A DNA stretch of 64,000 bases from Naumovozyma dairenensis CBS 421 (Eukaryota; Ascomycota; Saccharomycetes; Saccharomycetales; Saccharomycetaceae): positions 744,001 to 808,000 of the forward strand of contig NC_016486.1 in NCBI RefSeq assembly GCF_000227115.2, written 5' to 3'. The position numbers were made by a program, and so were the translations under genes. Below the pieces are notes generated by a model. That model saw nothing but the letters and a program-made list of their open reading frames with translations. It did no database searches and was not told where the DNA came from. The first letter of the stretch is position 1. Each line of letters opens with the position of its first letter. Positions 38,877 through 48,502 of the stretch are shown here, piece by piece.

Positions 38877-39449
38877 TAATCTCTTATTGGTCTTAACCCA
38901 TGAAGCTGTTTCTAAAAATACCTTGGATTGACTGATTCTTTCAGCGATGACTACGTTGTCATCCAATAATTTTAGAGTGTCAATGGTATTCTTAACTAAT
39001 TGATGCCATGATACCTGTGTTAAAACAAATTGTTCAATCAACGCATCTGGATCTTCCTTACCATCTGAAGTAGCACACATAGCAGTTAATTTTGCTGGTA
39101 ACAAACTTCTAAAGGTGGTATAAATAGTAGATTTGCTTTCTAGAATATTTCTTTTCTGGTATTCCCGTAAAAATTGTTGTACAAATTTAATTGGATCTTC
39201 ACCATAAACGTATTTTTCCATTCCTGTGCTTCTACTAAAGGATGTTCCTGATTCTTTATAACTATCGTTTCTATTGTCATCGTCCTTGGTCTCCTTGACT
39301 AAGCCTTTATAATTTCTAAATGGCTTTAGACTTTTGAAACCGAATAATTTAGGACAATAAAATTTTGCGTATTCATATGTATTAAAATTTCGTATCTGAC
39401 TTTTCAATATAGAAATATGTACGTAGTAGTATAATGTATAAGAAGGCAT
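38589..39449 (-). CDS. Unrecognised protein, 3' end altered by partial duplication
   Basis: A 286-codon frame from ATG at 39449. I do not recognise the family and S. cerevisiae has no gene at this place. The N-terminus is aromatic and basic (MPSYTLYYYVHISILKSQIR) and could be a mitochondrial signal. Residues about 85-270 look like a mixed helical soluble domain (DPIKFVQQFLREYQKRNI; GNEVATLTGWSIEHPQDVA; RIEESELRNKLGVEEYD). After GVEEYD the frame runs into the second copy of the 160-bp repeat in another phase and stops within 13 codons, so the original C-terminus is probably lost. Its start is 112 bases from the EAR1 stop on the same strand. Confidence 0.6.
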   Translation of the reverse strand: MPSYTLYYYVHISILKSQIRNFNTYEYAKFYCPKLFGFKSLKPFRNYKGLVKETKDDDNRNDSYKESGTSFSRSTGMEKYVYGEDPIKFVQQFLREYQKRNILESKSTIYTTFRSLLPAKLTAMCATSDGKEDPDALIEQFVLTQVSWHQLVKNTIDTLKLLDDNVVIAERISQSKVFLETASWVKTNKRLRNMMPLLSLSNSRAREFNSMYQEERFNEDFNLTKAIYSFTGNEVATLTGWSIEHPQDVAIIAQFPRIEESELRNKLGVEEYDAFIIFIKQSCQGV

Positions 39450-39560
39450 AATATCGTTATTACAAAGGAAGGCTGTTATGTTTTATTCTTCTTCTGGAAT
39501 TGAATTGAAGTGAAGTGAAAAAATCTATCATTGTTTTTAGAGCGGCTGCGAAAAGGTTGA

Positions 39561-41624
39561 TTACTCATAATTGTCAATTAGATGTTGCAATTCATTCGTC
39601 TCTTCTTCTTCAAACGTATCACTATCACTTTCTTCTGCCCCTTCCGTCCTAGTGGAAGAGGAGGCTTGGGCGTTGATTAAGTTTTGTAAACTATCATCCG
39701 ATTGAGCCTCATCAGTAATCTCGTCATTATCATCGTGCTGGGATGATTTCGTTTCATTATTAGAAGGAGTAAAAATTTCATCTAATGAAAATCCAGTTTT
39801 CATTAGATCTTTACTACGTCCTTCACTTGGTAACAATCTACCCTTCCCATTTGCACCGGAGTATTGATTAAAATCTTGTGAATATCTTGGAGGTTCAGCG
39901 GGCAACGAATTCAAATTAATTTCTTCACTTATGATTCTTGATTCAGGAGTTGTACTGAATTCAAATCCTGGTGGAGGTGGTAATAGTTCGCCCTCATCAT
40001 TTCTTAAACCATTGTATATACTGCTGTTAGCATCATCGGTTGGATCTTCACCTTCTTCACCGGAATCGTCACTATTATCATCGTCTTCAGTATGAAGTTC
40101 ATAATCATTTACTTCCTCGTCACTGTCTTCCTCTTCTTCTTCATCATCATCATCATCCTCGTCATCTTGATTTTGATATGAACCTATGAGGGTATCCTTC
40201 GCATATTCATCATATGAGGGAGGAGGCAACTTTTTCCCATGAGACTTAGCATACCCCCATTTCTTGACATTAGCTTCAGTGAACACAAATCCATAAGTAC
40301 CCAAATTGACATGAATCTTACAAGGTACATTGGTCCCAACGATAGGGTATATATATTTCAATTTCCAATTTTTGATGTGGCCCCCTATAGGTTTTTCATT
40401 TAATTTTTTACCATTTCTGGTGAAAAATACTGTCCCACTTCTGACTCTGTATCCTATTCCTATTACATCACCTCTTTCCATTTGTGGGAAAATATTTGAT
40501 AGTTCTGAGGGTAATTTGAATGAATCGTTGAATCTACGAGCTCCATTTGAGTCATATGATATGGAATGATGATGTCTTCCTGGGAGTCTGAAATATGGGT
40601 ATGGGTTGGTAGCTAGACCGAAGGATAAGATTTCATTATTTGAATAATCTAATGTAGTGGTTGAGTTTGAATTTTCCAATTCAAAGATTTTGAATTCTAA
40701 GTAGTAAACTTTTTGTTGTTTGATGCATGGTATTGGTAAATTTGTCATAATAGAGGCGTCGTAATTGTAATTTAAGAATGTTATTTCAGTTTTGTTTTCT
40801 ATTATTATGGTATCATTTGGTAAATTTGAATTTGGTTGGAATTCCCATGCTCCGGCACCTTCTTCTTCAATGAATTGTTTTGTTTGTTGATTTATGATCG
40901 GATCAATAATAACTAATTCATCAGAAGATGTTGTTTCTTCACCTATTGTGAGTGCCTTTGATGGGATAATGAAAGGTGGAGATTGCTTTAAGAAATCCTC
41001 ACCTTGTTTATAATAGAATTGTTCTTCAGGGCTTAGGTCACTTAATTTATATTGAATTTTTAGACTATCATCAAGGTAATTCATGGCACTAGTGTCCAAC
41101 GAAGCGGTGATGTCATTATTATTATTTGTTGTAGCGGTAGTAGTGGCAGAGTCGTTAGTTCCTCTGGTGGTATAGAAATGACTGAATATATTGAATCGAG
41201 AAGGCAAGTGTGTACTATGGTTATTATTATCAATGTTAGTTTGGGCTTCTTGATCATCATATTCTTCACCACTAAACAATGATATTCTCCTATTAGATCG
41301 AGCTAGCGTGATTCTTCTATTTATAAATATGACAACCTCACAAATGATTTCACGGACCAACAATAGGAGGATAAATGCTAATAATACGTAGGCCATAACT
41401 TCCAAGCTTTCAAACTCACTATATTCATCATCATCATCATCAACCTGGGGTGTATTGGGACTATAATTATAACTATCATTGCCGTTTTCATCCTCTTTGA
41501 ATAATTTTGCATCGTTTCCGATATATAATTTGTCTTTAGGTATCACATATCCTAAAGATGATCGCAGTATTGTCAACTGAAGTAAAGCATAGACTAGCAT
41601 CTTCCTTGATAGTAAGGTCTGCAT
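39561..41624 (-). CDS. EAR1: Ear1, SPRY-domain adaptor for Rsp5 ubiquitin ligase
   Basis: A 687-aa membrane protein (S. cerevisiae Ear1, YMR171C, 550 aa; paralogue Ssh4). A signal-like hydrophobic N-terminus (residues 8-25) is followed by a transmembrane segment at about 75-100 ([15 protein letters not shown]). A SPRY domain covers about residues 280-450 ([40 protein letters not shown]). Rsp5-binding PY motifs are PPSY at 468-471 and PPRY at 578-581. The rest of the C-terminal tail is acidic. Ear1 directs Rsp5 to cargo at endosomes for multivesicular-body sorting. The extra length is mostly Asp/Glu/Ser/Asn low-complexity sequence. Confidence 0.93.
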   Translation of the reverse strand: MQTLLSRKMLVYALLQLTILRSSLGYVIPKDKLYIGNDAKLFKEDENGNDSYNYSPNTPQVDDDDDEYSEFESLEVMAYVLLAFILLLLVREIICEVVIFINRRITLARSNRRISLFSGEEYDDQEAQTNIDNNNHSTHLPSRFNIFSHFYTTRGTNDSATTTATTNNNNDITASLDTSAMNYLDDSLKIQYKLSDLSPEEQFYYKQGEDFLKQSPPFIIPSKALTIGEETTSSDELVIIDPIINQQTKQFIEEEGAGAWEFQPNSNLPNDTIIIENKTEITFLNYNYDASIMTNLPIPCIKQQKVYYLEFKIFELENSNSTTTLDYSNNEILSFGLATNPYPYFRLPGRHHHSISYDSNGARRFNDSFKLPSELSNIFPQMERGDVIGIGYRVRSGTVFFTRNGKKLNEKPIGGHIKNWKLKYIYPIVGTNVPCKIHVNLGTYGFVFTEANVKKWGYAKSHGKKLPPPSYDEYAKDTLIGSYQNQDDEDDDDDEEEEEDSDEEVNDYELHTEDDDNSDDSGEEGEDPTDDANSSIYNGLRNDEGELLPPPPGFEFSTTPESRIISEEINLNSLPAEPPRYSQDFNQYSGANGKGRLLPSEGRSKDLMKTGFSLDEIFTPSNNETKSSQHDDNDEITDEAQSDDSLQNLINAQASSSTRTEGAEESDSDTFEEEETNELQHLIDNYE

Positions 41625-41969
41625 GTTAAGATGTGTTCTTATTGTGTGTATATTTATCGTGATATGGTATTTTTAGTGAGTGGGTTAGTGTTAAAAGGAG
41701 ATATAGGTTTCTAAATTAAGTAATATATTTATTTTCCTTTTTACAATACAGGAAGTGAGAAACACCGGATGCACTAGAATATTATTGTATGGATATAACT
41801 TGAGATCGAGCTACTGCTTACCTTTACTATCTATCTTTCTTTTGTTATTCCATTGTAGACTATGCATTTGACCCACCTATGTAAATATATATATATATAT
41901 AAAGTGTAGATTCTTTCTACAATAAGAAAAAAGTAACAACAATTAAAAAATATTCGAAGGGTTTTCCAC

Positions 41970-41975
41970 CACGTG
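41970..41975 (+). promoter_or_regulatory. E-box CACGTG upstream of EAR1
   Basis: On the minus strand it reads ATCACGTG, a full match to the Cbf1 site RTCACRTG. It is about 345 bases upstream of EAR1 and abuts the CGG-rich cluster. Confidence 0.4.
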
Positions 41976-41978
41976 ATT

Positions 41979-42051
41979 CGGAGGAATAGATAACAATTCC
42001 GGAGGTTTACAGGTGTTCCCGCGGAGGTTATTGAACTATGTTCCGCGGGAA
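41979..42051. promoter_or_regulatory. Phased CGGAGG array plus GC-rich inverted repeat
   Basis: CGGAGG occurs at 41979, 42000 and 42022, spaced 21 and 22 bases apart (about two helical turns). The third lies in an inverted repeat whose arms are TTCCCGCGGA (42016-42025) and TCCGCGGGAA (42042-42051), with a 16-base spacer. CGG triplets are the half-sites of Zn2Cys6 regulators, and the arms resemble the Pdr1/Pdr3 site TCCGCGGA at 7 of 8 positions. This is the only GC-rich patch in the interval and lies 355-430 bases before EAR1. Confidence 0.5.
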
Positions 42052-42154
42052 AAATACCAACCTATAAGAATGAATGGCGCTAGCATGTATACGTGACGGA
42101 AATTTGGTGTGACACAAATTGTTCTGTATTATATATGTTTCTTCCAGGAAATAG

Positions 42155-42165
42155 CCCCCCCCCCC
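42155..42165. repeat. Homopolymer run of 11 C
   Basis: A C11 tract stands in otherwise AT-rich DNA. Long G/C homopolymers are rare in yeast and are prone to length change and to sequencing error. Confidence 0.85.
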
Positions 42166-43101
42166 ACAATATACCTTTAGTTGATTAAAGTAGTCTTTTA
42201 AATCATGACCGTTGAAGAAAACCGATAATTAGCACATTGTTGAAATGGATCACCTTTTTTTTTGGTTGAACTAGTCGACTTTGTTGTTATCGTGAATTAT
42301 ATCTTTAATGGTATCGTCGTGAATACAAAGTACTTTAGATTTATGATATCATAAAGCATGTGCCCAGCCAATCCTGGCCCTTATATATTTGATTATAACA
42401 GAAGCTTGGCATCAGTAGTATAGAAAACAAGAAGGGAAAGAAAAGGATGACCTGATTCTAGCCACGTTAAGTACATAATTATTGGTGGCGAATGTCTTGT
42501 TTCTAAAGACAGGCGTCCCCAATCTACATGTTACATATACTAACCCACACGGTAATTGGCGTCAATCTCTTACCAAATAAAATGTATAAATAAAATAGAT
42601 ACAATAAAATAATTAGTATCTTGTGTTCAGCCCTTTAAATCTTTGAAATACTGAAACATATATCTCTTTTTAGAGTAGCCAGGATATCATAGATTTCCAA
42701 TATTGACTAAATAGTGAGATACTACCATCAAAGATTGAAAATGTATTGAGTTTAGTTGTCTATTAAGCAGAAAGTTGCATAGTCTTACCTTTATGTAATA
42801 AAATTACAGACGTATCAACGGTTACTCGCTAAAAAACAGTCCGCCAAAACGATACTTAAACTTCATACTTAGCTAAAAGTATCATTTATAAGAGCATCCT
42901 GCTTACCAGTAAAAAATAGGATAGCAATGTTCTGCTCTGTATATTCTAATATCAACATATTTGCCATAGTTCTGAAAACCATATAGCGTTTATATTTTCT
43001 ATATCTATAATGATGATAAGAATGTATATATACATATATTACCGCTGGAACTATATTTTAATCTCTCCGATGTATACACCTCATCTCTCTATTTCCCATA
43101 T

Positions 43102-46098
43102 TTATGACAAGTCAAATCCAGCACCAGCTTCGATGGCATACAGTAATTTTTCTTTTAAAATAGTTTTGTTCTGATAATCTGGTAGTTTTAATAAGTTAAC
43201 ACAAGTAGACGCCGTGGGTAATCGACCAAGATCCCCTGAACCCGCATTACGTATACCAAACAGGGGTTCTAACGTTTGGAATCCTCTGAGTGGCGCCTGT
43301 GGAACTGAGGTAACAAATTTAACAAATTCGAATCTTTGTTCAGTTGTAAATTCTTCAAGAATCTCCCAGAAATATCTTATTGTGAGATCTGTTTCCACAT
43401 ATCCACCGTATACAGTATTCTCTTTCAGATTCTTCAAATCAATATCTTTCCCCGCCCCAGATATTAACATCTGTAATTCTCTAGCGTTGAAAAGTTCCAT
43501 CCATAACGGCTTGATTATAGACATTAACCCATCGTGGAACCGTTGTGTCTGTATCGCTATGCTAATATTCAATTTATAGTCACTAACTTTTGTCAAATAT
43601 AATAGAACATTCTCTTTGCTAACTTTAACATTGGCCCCGTTGGGTATCAATTCCACTGTACCATCTCCAGTTGCCGAAGTAATTTCAAAGTTCAAGTCCA
43701 ATTCCTTTAACTCCGTCGCAGACATGGAAACTAATTTCAATAAATTCCTGTACAAAACAGGATCTAAATCAACTAAATCATCAAATCCAACAAGGAAATT
43801 ATTTGAACAATTTAATAATTTTTGTAAGAAAAAATTTGCAAATTGGACATCAATTAAAACATGATCATATAAACACTTCCCCAATATTGCACCCATAAAC
43901 TCAAAATATTTACCCTTTTCTCTTGTTATACCATTCTTCGCTATCATAGGATATAATTTATAAGTGCCGGTTGTTTGAAATAATTCTTTTTCGGGGTCTT
44001 TAAAACCTTCATCAGTTACACAAGTTAACATTTCCTTGGTAATACCACCCCCATCAATACCCGCTTCAGGTCCAAATTCATTAACAAATGTAACGTCAAG
44101 TTTCATTTTCATACCTTCACCGATGTCACCAAATGAATTATAAGCATCCTCAAGAATACTATCTCTAGAAATGGTACCCCTTCGTCTACCGCTATACCTA
44201 CCACTACCACTACTAGACGTCCTTGCTTCATCGCCAAATTGAGGTCTATTAAGAAGAAACGGATATTGCAATTGGTATGGGCCCGGTGATGGTGTTTGAT
44301 CAGCAAGGGCCTGCAGTTTACCTTTCTCCTTCTCAATAATGAAATGGAAATATTCAATACGTTCTTCAAACGGTACAAAATATGGTGCTAACAATAATAT
44401 TTCTAACTTTCTGTCACCTGCAGTTTGGAATCGATCAAGATTTATCTGTCCTTGGTGACGTTTAGAGATTAATTTCATCTTTAAGCTTGGTATATCCTTT
44501 ATACCTTCGTAATGGTAAGTATTTAATTCTCCTATTTCTATTCTTTCATAACCCATAGTGTAGAATTCGGAAAAACGATAGAATTCTTCGAATATTTTCA
44601 AATGCATGAATTTCTCATCAACTCCAACACACCAGAATGAGTCCTTCCCTGTGGGCCTTCTCCCTGTCTTCTTTTCATACCAAGCATCCCACAACTTTGT
44701 AACAAATCCTGTTCTTGAATCCCTTAAATAGATCTTATTCAATAAATCTAACCCAATTTGAAAACAATCAGATCTTTTTGGATGTTGATTATTCCACATA
44801 TCGTTGAAAACAGATAGTTTTAAAAATTTTGTGAAATCAAATAACATCCTTATTGTTATGACATCGTTATTATTACTTAATAGATCATAATCTGTTGTTG
44901 TGATCATATGCATATTAATGAATTCAATCATCAGATACAAACTTGAATCATCATCCTCATAGAATAAATTGTTAATTAACATTTTAGTATCATTACCTTT
45001 ACTTAATAAATTAAGTAGCACTGTGTATTTCAAATAATTCTTATCACATATTTGAATGACCCGTTTAATCTTTTCGAGTACGAGGTACATATCCTCCTTC
45101 TTTACCAATGGCGATAGGGATGATAAAAATTGATTCATTAAAGCATCAAGAAAGTGTGGGTTACTTACTACTTTGGAAAATATATCTATGATATCGTTGC
45201 TTTTTTCATTATCAGTAGTATGATCAGCATCCATATCAGTATCTGAATCAGCATCACTAACATTATCATTCAATCTGATCTTTTTGATATCCGGAACATA
45301 TGCTAGAAGATATGGGATGACAGTCATTCGTTCTCCTGAAGTTGCCATGTGGAAATGAAAGATACGGCATAAATTATCAAAGATGTTTACTATATTGGAT
45401 TCCTTTTCCACATAAAGTGAAGGTCTTAAATTACGCTGAAATAATTTTGTATATAAATCAGTCATTGATGACTTCTGCATCTCACGAGTGGGAAGTTCAT
45501 AAATACGAGTTAAATCCAACGTTTCATTACCATTAAAATGACTTGTTTGATCCCAATCTAGAAGGATTTGACAAATCTTGTCAATAGATTCAGATGAAAG
45601 ATCCTTCGTATTATTTAAAAATGGTAAAAGGCCATTCGTTATGACTGTATTAAACGAAGAAAGATGACAGGAATCGAGTAATCCTACCGTTGGTACAAAC
45701 AATGAATCATCTTCATAGCTTGTTAGTAAATTCACTACACGAGTCGCTACGAGGTCCGCTGGAGCCACATCATTAATGTAATCCCTTGATTTCTTTAGTA
45801 GCATTCTAAAAGTGTCTTTATCTTGATATTGTAAAAGTTTATTACCATACGCAGGTATCAACCTCGAATACTGATTGGTAGTCATTTTAATAACATCTTT
45901 ACAGAATAATGTTCTGCATGCTAGGTACTTTTTGATCTCACGTTGGATACGTCTTGCTGCGTTTTCAAAAGCCCGGTCACAAGCTCTTCTTTCACGCTCC
46001 TGTTGTGCTTTTTTAATCAGATCATCCTTAGTTGTACGGGATCTGGTCCCTAGATTCATTTTCCTCCTTCTTGTGTCACCTGTGAATACCCCCAGCAT
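43102..46098 (-). CDS. HUL4: Hul4, HECT-type E3 ubiquitin ligase
   Basis: Read from the first ATG at 46098 this gives 998 aa (S. cerevisiae 892 aa). The frame continues 150 bases upstream to a TTG without another ATG. The chosen start gives the N-terminal block GDTRRRKMNLGTRSRT, typical of the E6AP/UBE3-like HECT group, followed by a basic helical region with RRIQREIKKY. The C-terminal HECT domain (about residues 660-998) contains GPEAGIDGGGITKEML and the catalytic Cys in LPTASTCVNLLKLP (32 residues before the C-terminus). Hul4 acts with Tom1 and others in nuclear and cytosolic quality-control degradation. In S. cerevisiae it is YJR036C, so its place beside EAR1 marks a rearrangement. Confidence 0.94.
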   Translation of the reverse strand: MLGVFTGDTRRRKMNLGTRSRTTKDDLIKKAQQERERRACDRAFENAARRIQREIKKYLACRTLFCKDVIKMTTNQYSRLIPAYGNKLLQYQDKDTFRMLLKKSRDYINDVAPADLVATRVVNLLTSYEDDSLFVPTVGLLDSCHLSSFNTVITNGLLPFLNNTKDLSSESIDKICQILLDWDQTSHFNGNETLDLTRIYELPTREMQKSSMTDLYTKLFQRNLRPSLYVEKESNIVNIFDNLCRIFHFHMATSGERMTVIPYLLAYVPDIKKIRLNDNVSDADSDTDMDADHTTDNEKSNDIIDIFSKVVSNPHFLDALMNQFLSSLSPLVKKEDMYLVLEKIKRVIQICDKNYLKYTVLLNLLSKGNDTKMLINNLFYEDDDSSLYLMIEFINMHMITTTDYDLLSNNNDVITIRMLFDFTKFLKLSVFNDMWNNQHPKRSDCFQIGLDLLNKIYLRDSRTGFVTKLWDAWYEKKTGRRPTGKDSFWCVGVDEKFMHLKIFEEFYRFSEFYTMGYERIEIGELNTYHYEGIKDIPSLKMKLISKRHQGQINLDRFQTAGDRKLEILLLAPYFVPFEERIEYFHFIIEKEKGKLQALADQTPSPGPYQLQYPFLLNRPQFGDEARTSSSGSGRYSGRRRGTISRDSILEDAYNSFGDIGEGMKMKLDVTFVNEFGPEAGIDGGGITKEMLTCVTDEGFKDPEKELFQTTGTYKLYPMIAKNGITREKGKYFEFMGAILGKCLYDHVLIDVQFANFFLQKLLNCSNNFLVGFDDLVDLDPVLYRNLLKLVSMSATELKELDLNFEITSATGDGTVELIPNGANVKVSKENVLLYLTKVSDYKLNISIAIQTQRFHDGLMSIIKPLWMELFNARELQMLISGAGKDIDLKNLKENTVYGGYVETDLTIRYFWEILEEFTTEQRFEFVKFVTSVPQAPLRGFQTLEPLFGIRNAGSGDLGRLPTASTCVNLLKLPDYQNKTILKEKLLYAIEAGAGFDLS

Positions 46099-46429
46099 CT
46101 TGTTATGGTATGTACTATGCTTCTTTTTCTTTAACAATTTGGGTATTTCAAAACAATTTATTATATTGGTTCTTGCTAACAAGTAACAGAAACCTAGACC
46201 CTTGAATGAATTATGTTTGCGTCTGAAATGGTGATGTTTTTTGTTCAAATTAAGGTGTTAAATCTGGTAAAATGTGTTTAACACTAAAAATGTGTAAAGG
46301 CGATATTTTTAGTATGTCTGACATTTTTGACAGTACTAAGGACTACAATGATGAAAAGAAGTAAAAGAGAACAAGCAATTGTAACGCAGGAATGCCATAC
46401 AGGTACATATATTATTATTATTATACAAT
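46099..46429. other. Divergent promoter region HUL4 / GPI10
   Basis: These 331 bases separate two divergent starts. A perfect inverted repeat GTGTTAAA...TTTAACAC (46255-46262 and 46277-46284) lies near the middle. Nothing else is recognised. Confidence 0.5.
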
Positions 46430-48256
46430 ATGCAGCTGCCTAAATCATTATTCAAAAAATTAATCTTGATAAGAGTCGTTAATAGTCTCCTGACAAGGAC
46501 ATTTTTCCAAGCTGATGAATATTGGCAAGCATTAGAACCTGCTCATCTTCTGGCTTATGGATATGGAGAATTGACATGGGATTGGAAGTTTGAAATTAGG
46601 AGTTATGCCTTCCCGTTTGTATTTGAAATAACATATAGAATAATCCATTTATTGACAGTGCTTATAGGTTATCTCGTTGAAAAATTGACATTCTGCATTG
46701 TTGAACTACTATTGATGTTAAATCCAAATGATGAATTCGTGTGGAGAATCACTCATGAATTAAGAATAAGATCGGTGGATATGATCCCCCTATTGGAATA
46801 CTTTGGTGTCATTTATGGGCCCAAGTTAGTCATGGCAATCATCGCTGCCATCGGAGAATATTATACGATTAAACTTGTCCAAAAATTATACTTGTGTACT
46901 TTGGACAAGGATGCTTTCAATAAGAGAGATGAAAAGGGGAGCGATTATAATCTAATTACTCAATTGGTATTTGTACTAACTATAACGAACTTATTCAATG
47001 CTTATATTATCACAAGATCTTTCATAAATTCGTTCGAAATGGTACTGACAGCAATATCCTTATATTATTGGGATTGGTCTGCTACATGTAGTCATGTTGA
47101 TTCATTCCAATTTTTTAAATCATTGACCGTTGCAATGTTTACGTGTTTACAAAGACCGACCAATTCGTTCATCTGGATAATTTTAGGAGTATTTTTACTC
47201 ATTAATATGGCTAAACAAGAGAAACATATTTTTGAGTTTATCAGGTTATTCATCTCAATAATCTCGGCATTTCTAACTGCATTCTTTCTCAATTCCACCA
47301 TCGATTTTTATTTTTACAAGAAGCTAAGTTTTCCAATCATTAATTTCATTAAATTTAACTTCACAAGTTCTTTATCAAGCTTTTACGGTACTGCTCCATG
47401 GCATTTCCATATTACGCAAAGTTTACCTTTTGTTCTTGGATATTCTATTATTTTCTTTGTACCGACTCTGTTTATCAGATCCTCATTCCCTTCCGCAATA
47501 AAGAAATATCCCTCCCAATTGAACAACCCATTTTTTCAAATCAAAACTGTCATAGTGCTAAACATTATTGCATATTCTTGTATTGGTCACAAAGAGTTCC
47601 GTTTCGTATACTCTTTACAGCCACTATTCCTGATCATGACGACATTTTTCTTATTGAGACTATATAGAAATGAAGAATTTAACCAATTGGTGAAATTAAT
47701 TCTATTTATTGGATCAATCTTGTCCCTAATATTTATGACTCTCTTAAATTTTATCAATGAATCAGGATCCATTGAGGTGATGAAATTTTTACATAATGAA
47801 CCATATCCAATTGAAAGTGTCGGATTTATTATGCCATGCCATTCTACACCATGGCAATCATATTTGCATAGAAATGATATTCCTGAACTTTGGTCAATAT
47901 CATGCATTCCACCATTACATTTGTTAGGTGATACTAATACTAAATTGAAATTACCAAATTATATGGATGAAAGTGATTACCTTTATGAGAACATGGAGGA
48001 ATTCTTCCTGAAGAACTTCCCACCTATAACGGAAGGAGAAAAAGGGAAGCATGAAGGAAAAGGAAGTATAGCAAAGAAATATGAGTGGCCAGAATATTTA
48101 ATCATTTTCCAACAGATGGATGATATCTTTATGCGGAAATATTTGGAACCTTCATCATATCATGAATACAAAAGAATCTTCAATTCTTACTTCCATTGGG
48201 ATTCAAGAAGAACGGGAGATATCATCATTTACAAGAGAAAAGCTAATAAACTTTAA
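46430..48256 (+). CDS. GPI10: Gpi10, GPI-anchor alpha-1,2-mannosyltransferase III (PIG-B)
   Basis: A 608-aa polytopic membrane protein (S. cerevisiae 616 aa). The N-terminus carries the family-22 glycosyltransferase signature RTFFQADEYWQALEPAH, with the acidic pair in the first lumenal loop. About nine to ten hydrophobic segments follow. Conserved blocks FYGTAPWHFH and HKEFRFVYSLQP are those shared by Alg9/Pig-B enzymes, and FIMPCHSTPWQSYLH lies in the C-terminal lumenal part. The enzyme adds the third mannose to the GPI precursor in the ER and is essential in yeast. GPI10 and MRF1 are in tandem with about 246 bases between stop and start, the same neighbours as YGL142-143. Confidence 0.95.
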   Translation: MQLPKSLFKKLILIRVVNSLLTRTFFQADEYWQALEPAHLLAYGYGELTWDWKFEIRSYAFPFVFEITYRIIHLLTVLIGYLVEKLTFCIVELLLMLNPNDEFVWRITHELRIRSVDMIPLLEYFGVIYGPKLVMAIIAAIGEYYTIKLVQKLYLCTLDKDAFNKRDEKGSDYNLITQLVFVLTITNLFNAYIITRSFINSFEMVLTAISLYYWDWSATCSHVDSFQFFKSLTVAMFTCLQRPTNSFIWIILGVFLLINMAKQEKHIFEFIRLFISIISAFLTAFFLNSTIDFYFYKKLSFPIINFIKFNFTSSLSSFYGTAPWHFHITQSLPFVLGYSIIFFVPTLFIRSSFPSAIKKYPSQLNNPFFQIKTVIVLNIIAYSCIGHKEFRFVYSLQPLFLIMTTFFLLRLYRNEEFNQLVKLILFIGSILSLIFMTLLNFINESGSIEVMKFLHNEPYPIESVGFIMPCHSTPWQSYLHRNDIPELWSISCIPPLHLLGDTNTKLKLPNYMDESDYLYENMEEFFLKNFPPITEGEKGKHEGKGSIAKKYEWPEYLIIFQQMDDIFMRKYLEPSSYHEYKRIFNSYFHWDSRRTGDIIIYKRKANKL

Positions 48257-48502
48257 CGAATAAATTTATATCATAACAGAGTATGTAACTGCATAATGTA
48301 CTAATATCATATATGATCGTTCATTCCTTATCGTAAATAATTCCAACCCTTTAAAATATGTTTTTATTTAAACTTCAAGAGTTTCTGTCGCAACATCCTT
48401 CTGAGACTATCACGCAGAATATCCGACTTTTAAAGGAAAACAGAGTTTATCAAATTGAGAAAGAGCAATTCTGATACAAGCTCGAAGGACGCAACAGTAT
48501 CG

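Larger units (their letters stand above)
41625..43101. other. Synteny-break interval EAR1 / HUL4
   Basis: This 1.48-kb intergenic stretch separates the chromosome-XIII-like block from the HUL4 block. It carries the EAR1 promoter with an unusual CGG-rich cluster (41970-42051), a run of 11 C, (TA)n tracts at 41886-41900 and 43026-43038, and the HUL4 3' flank. No gene is supported. Confidence 0.55.

Noticed and set aside
41885..41977. Possible point centromere: minus-strand ATCACGTG (CDEI-like) followed by about 85 AT-rich bases
   Set aside because: No CDEIII-type CCGAA block with its flanking conserved bases lies at the required distance, and the E-box sits naturally in the EAR1 promoter.
46099..46248. 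Upstream extension of HUL4 by 50 codons
   Set aside because: It begins at TTG with no internal ATG, while the ATG at 46098 starts the conserved GDTRRRK block of the family.
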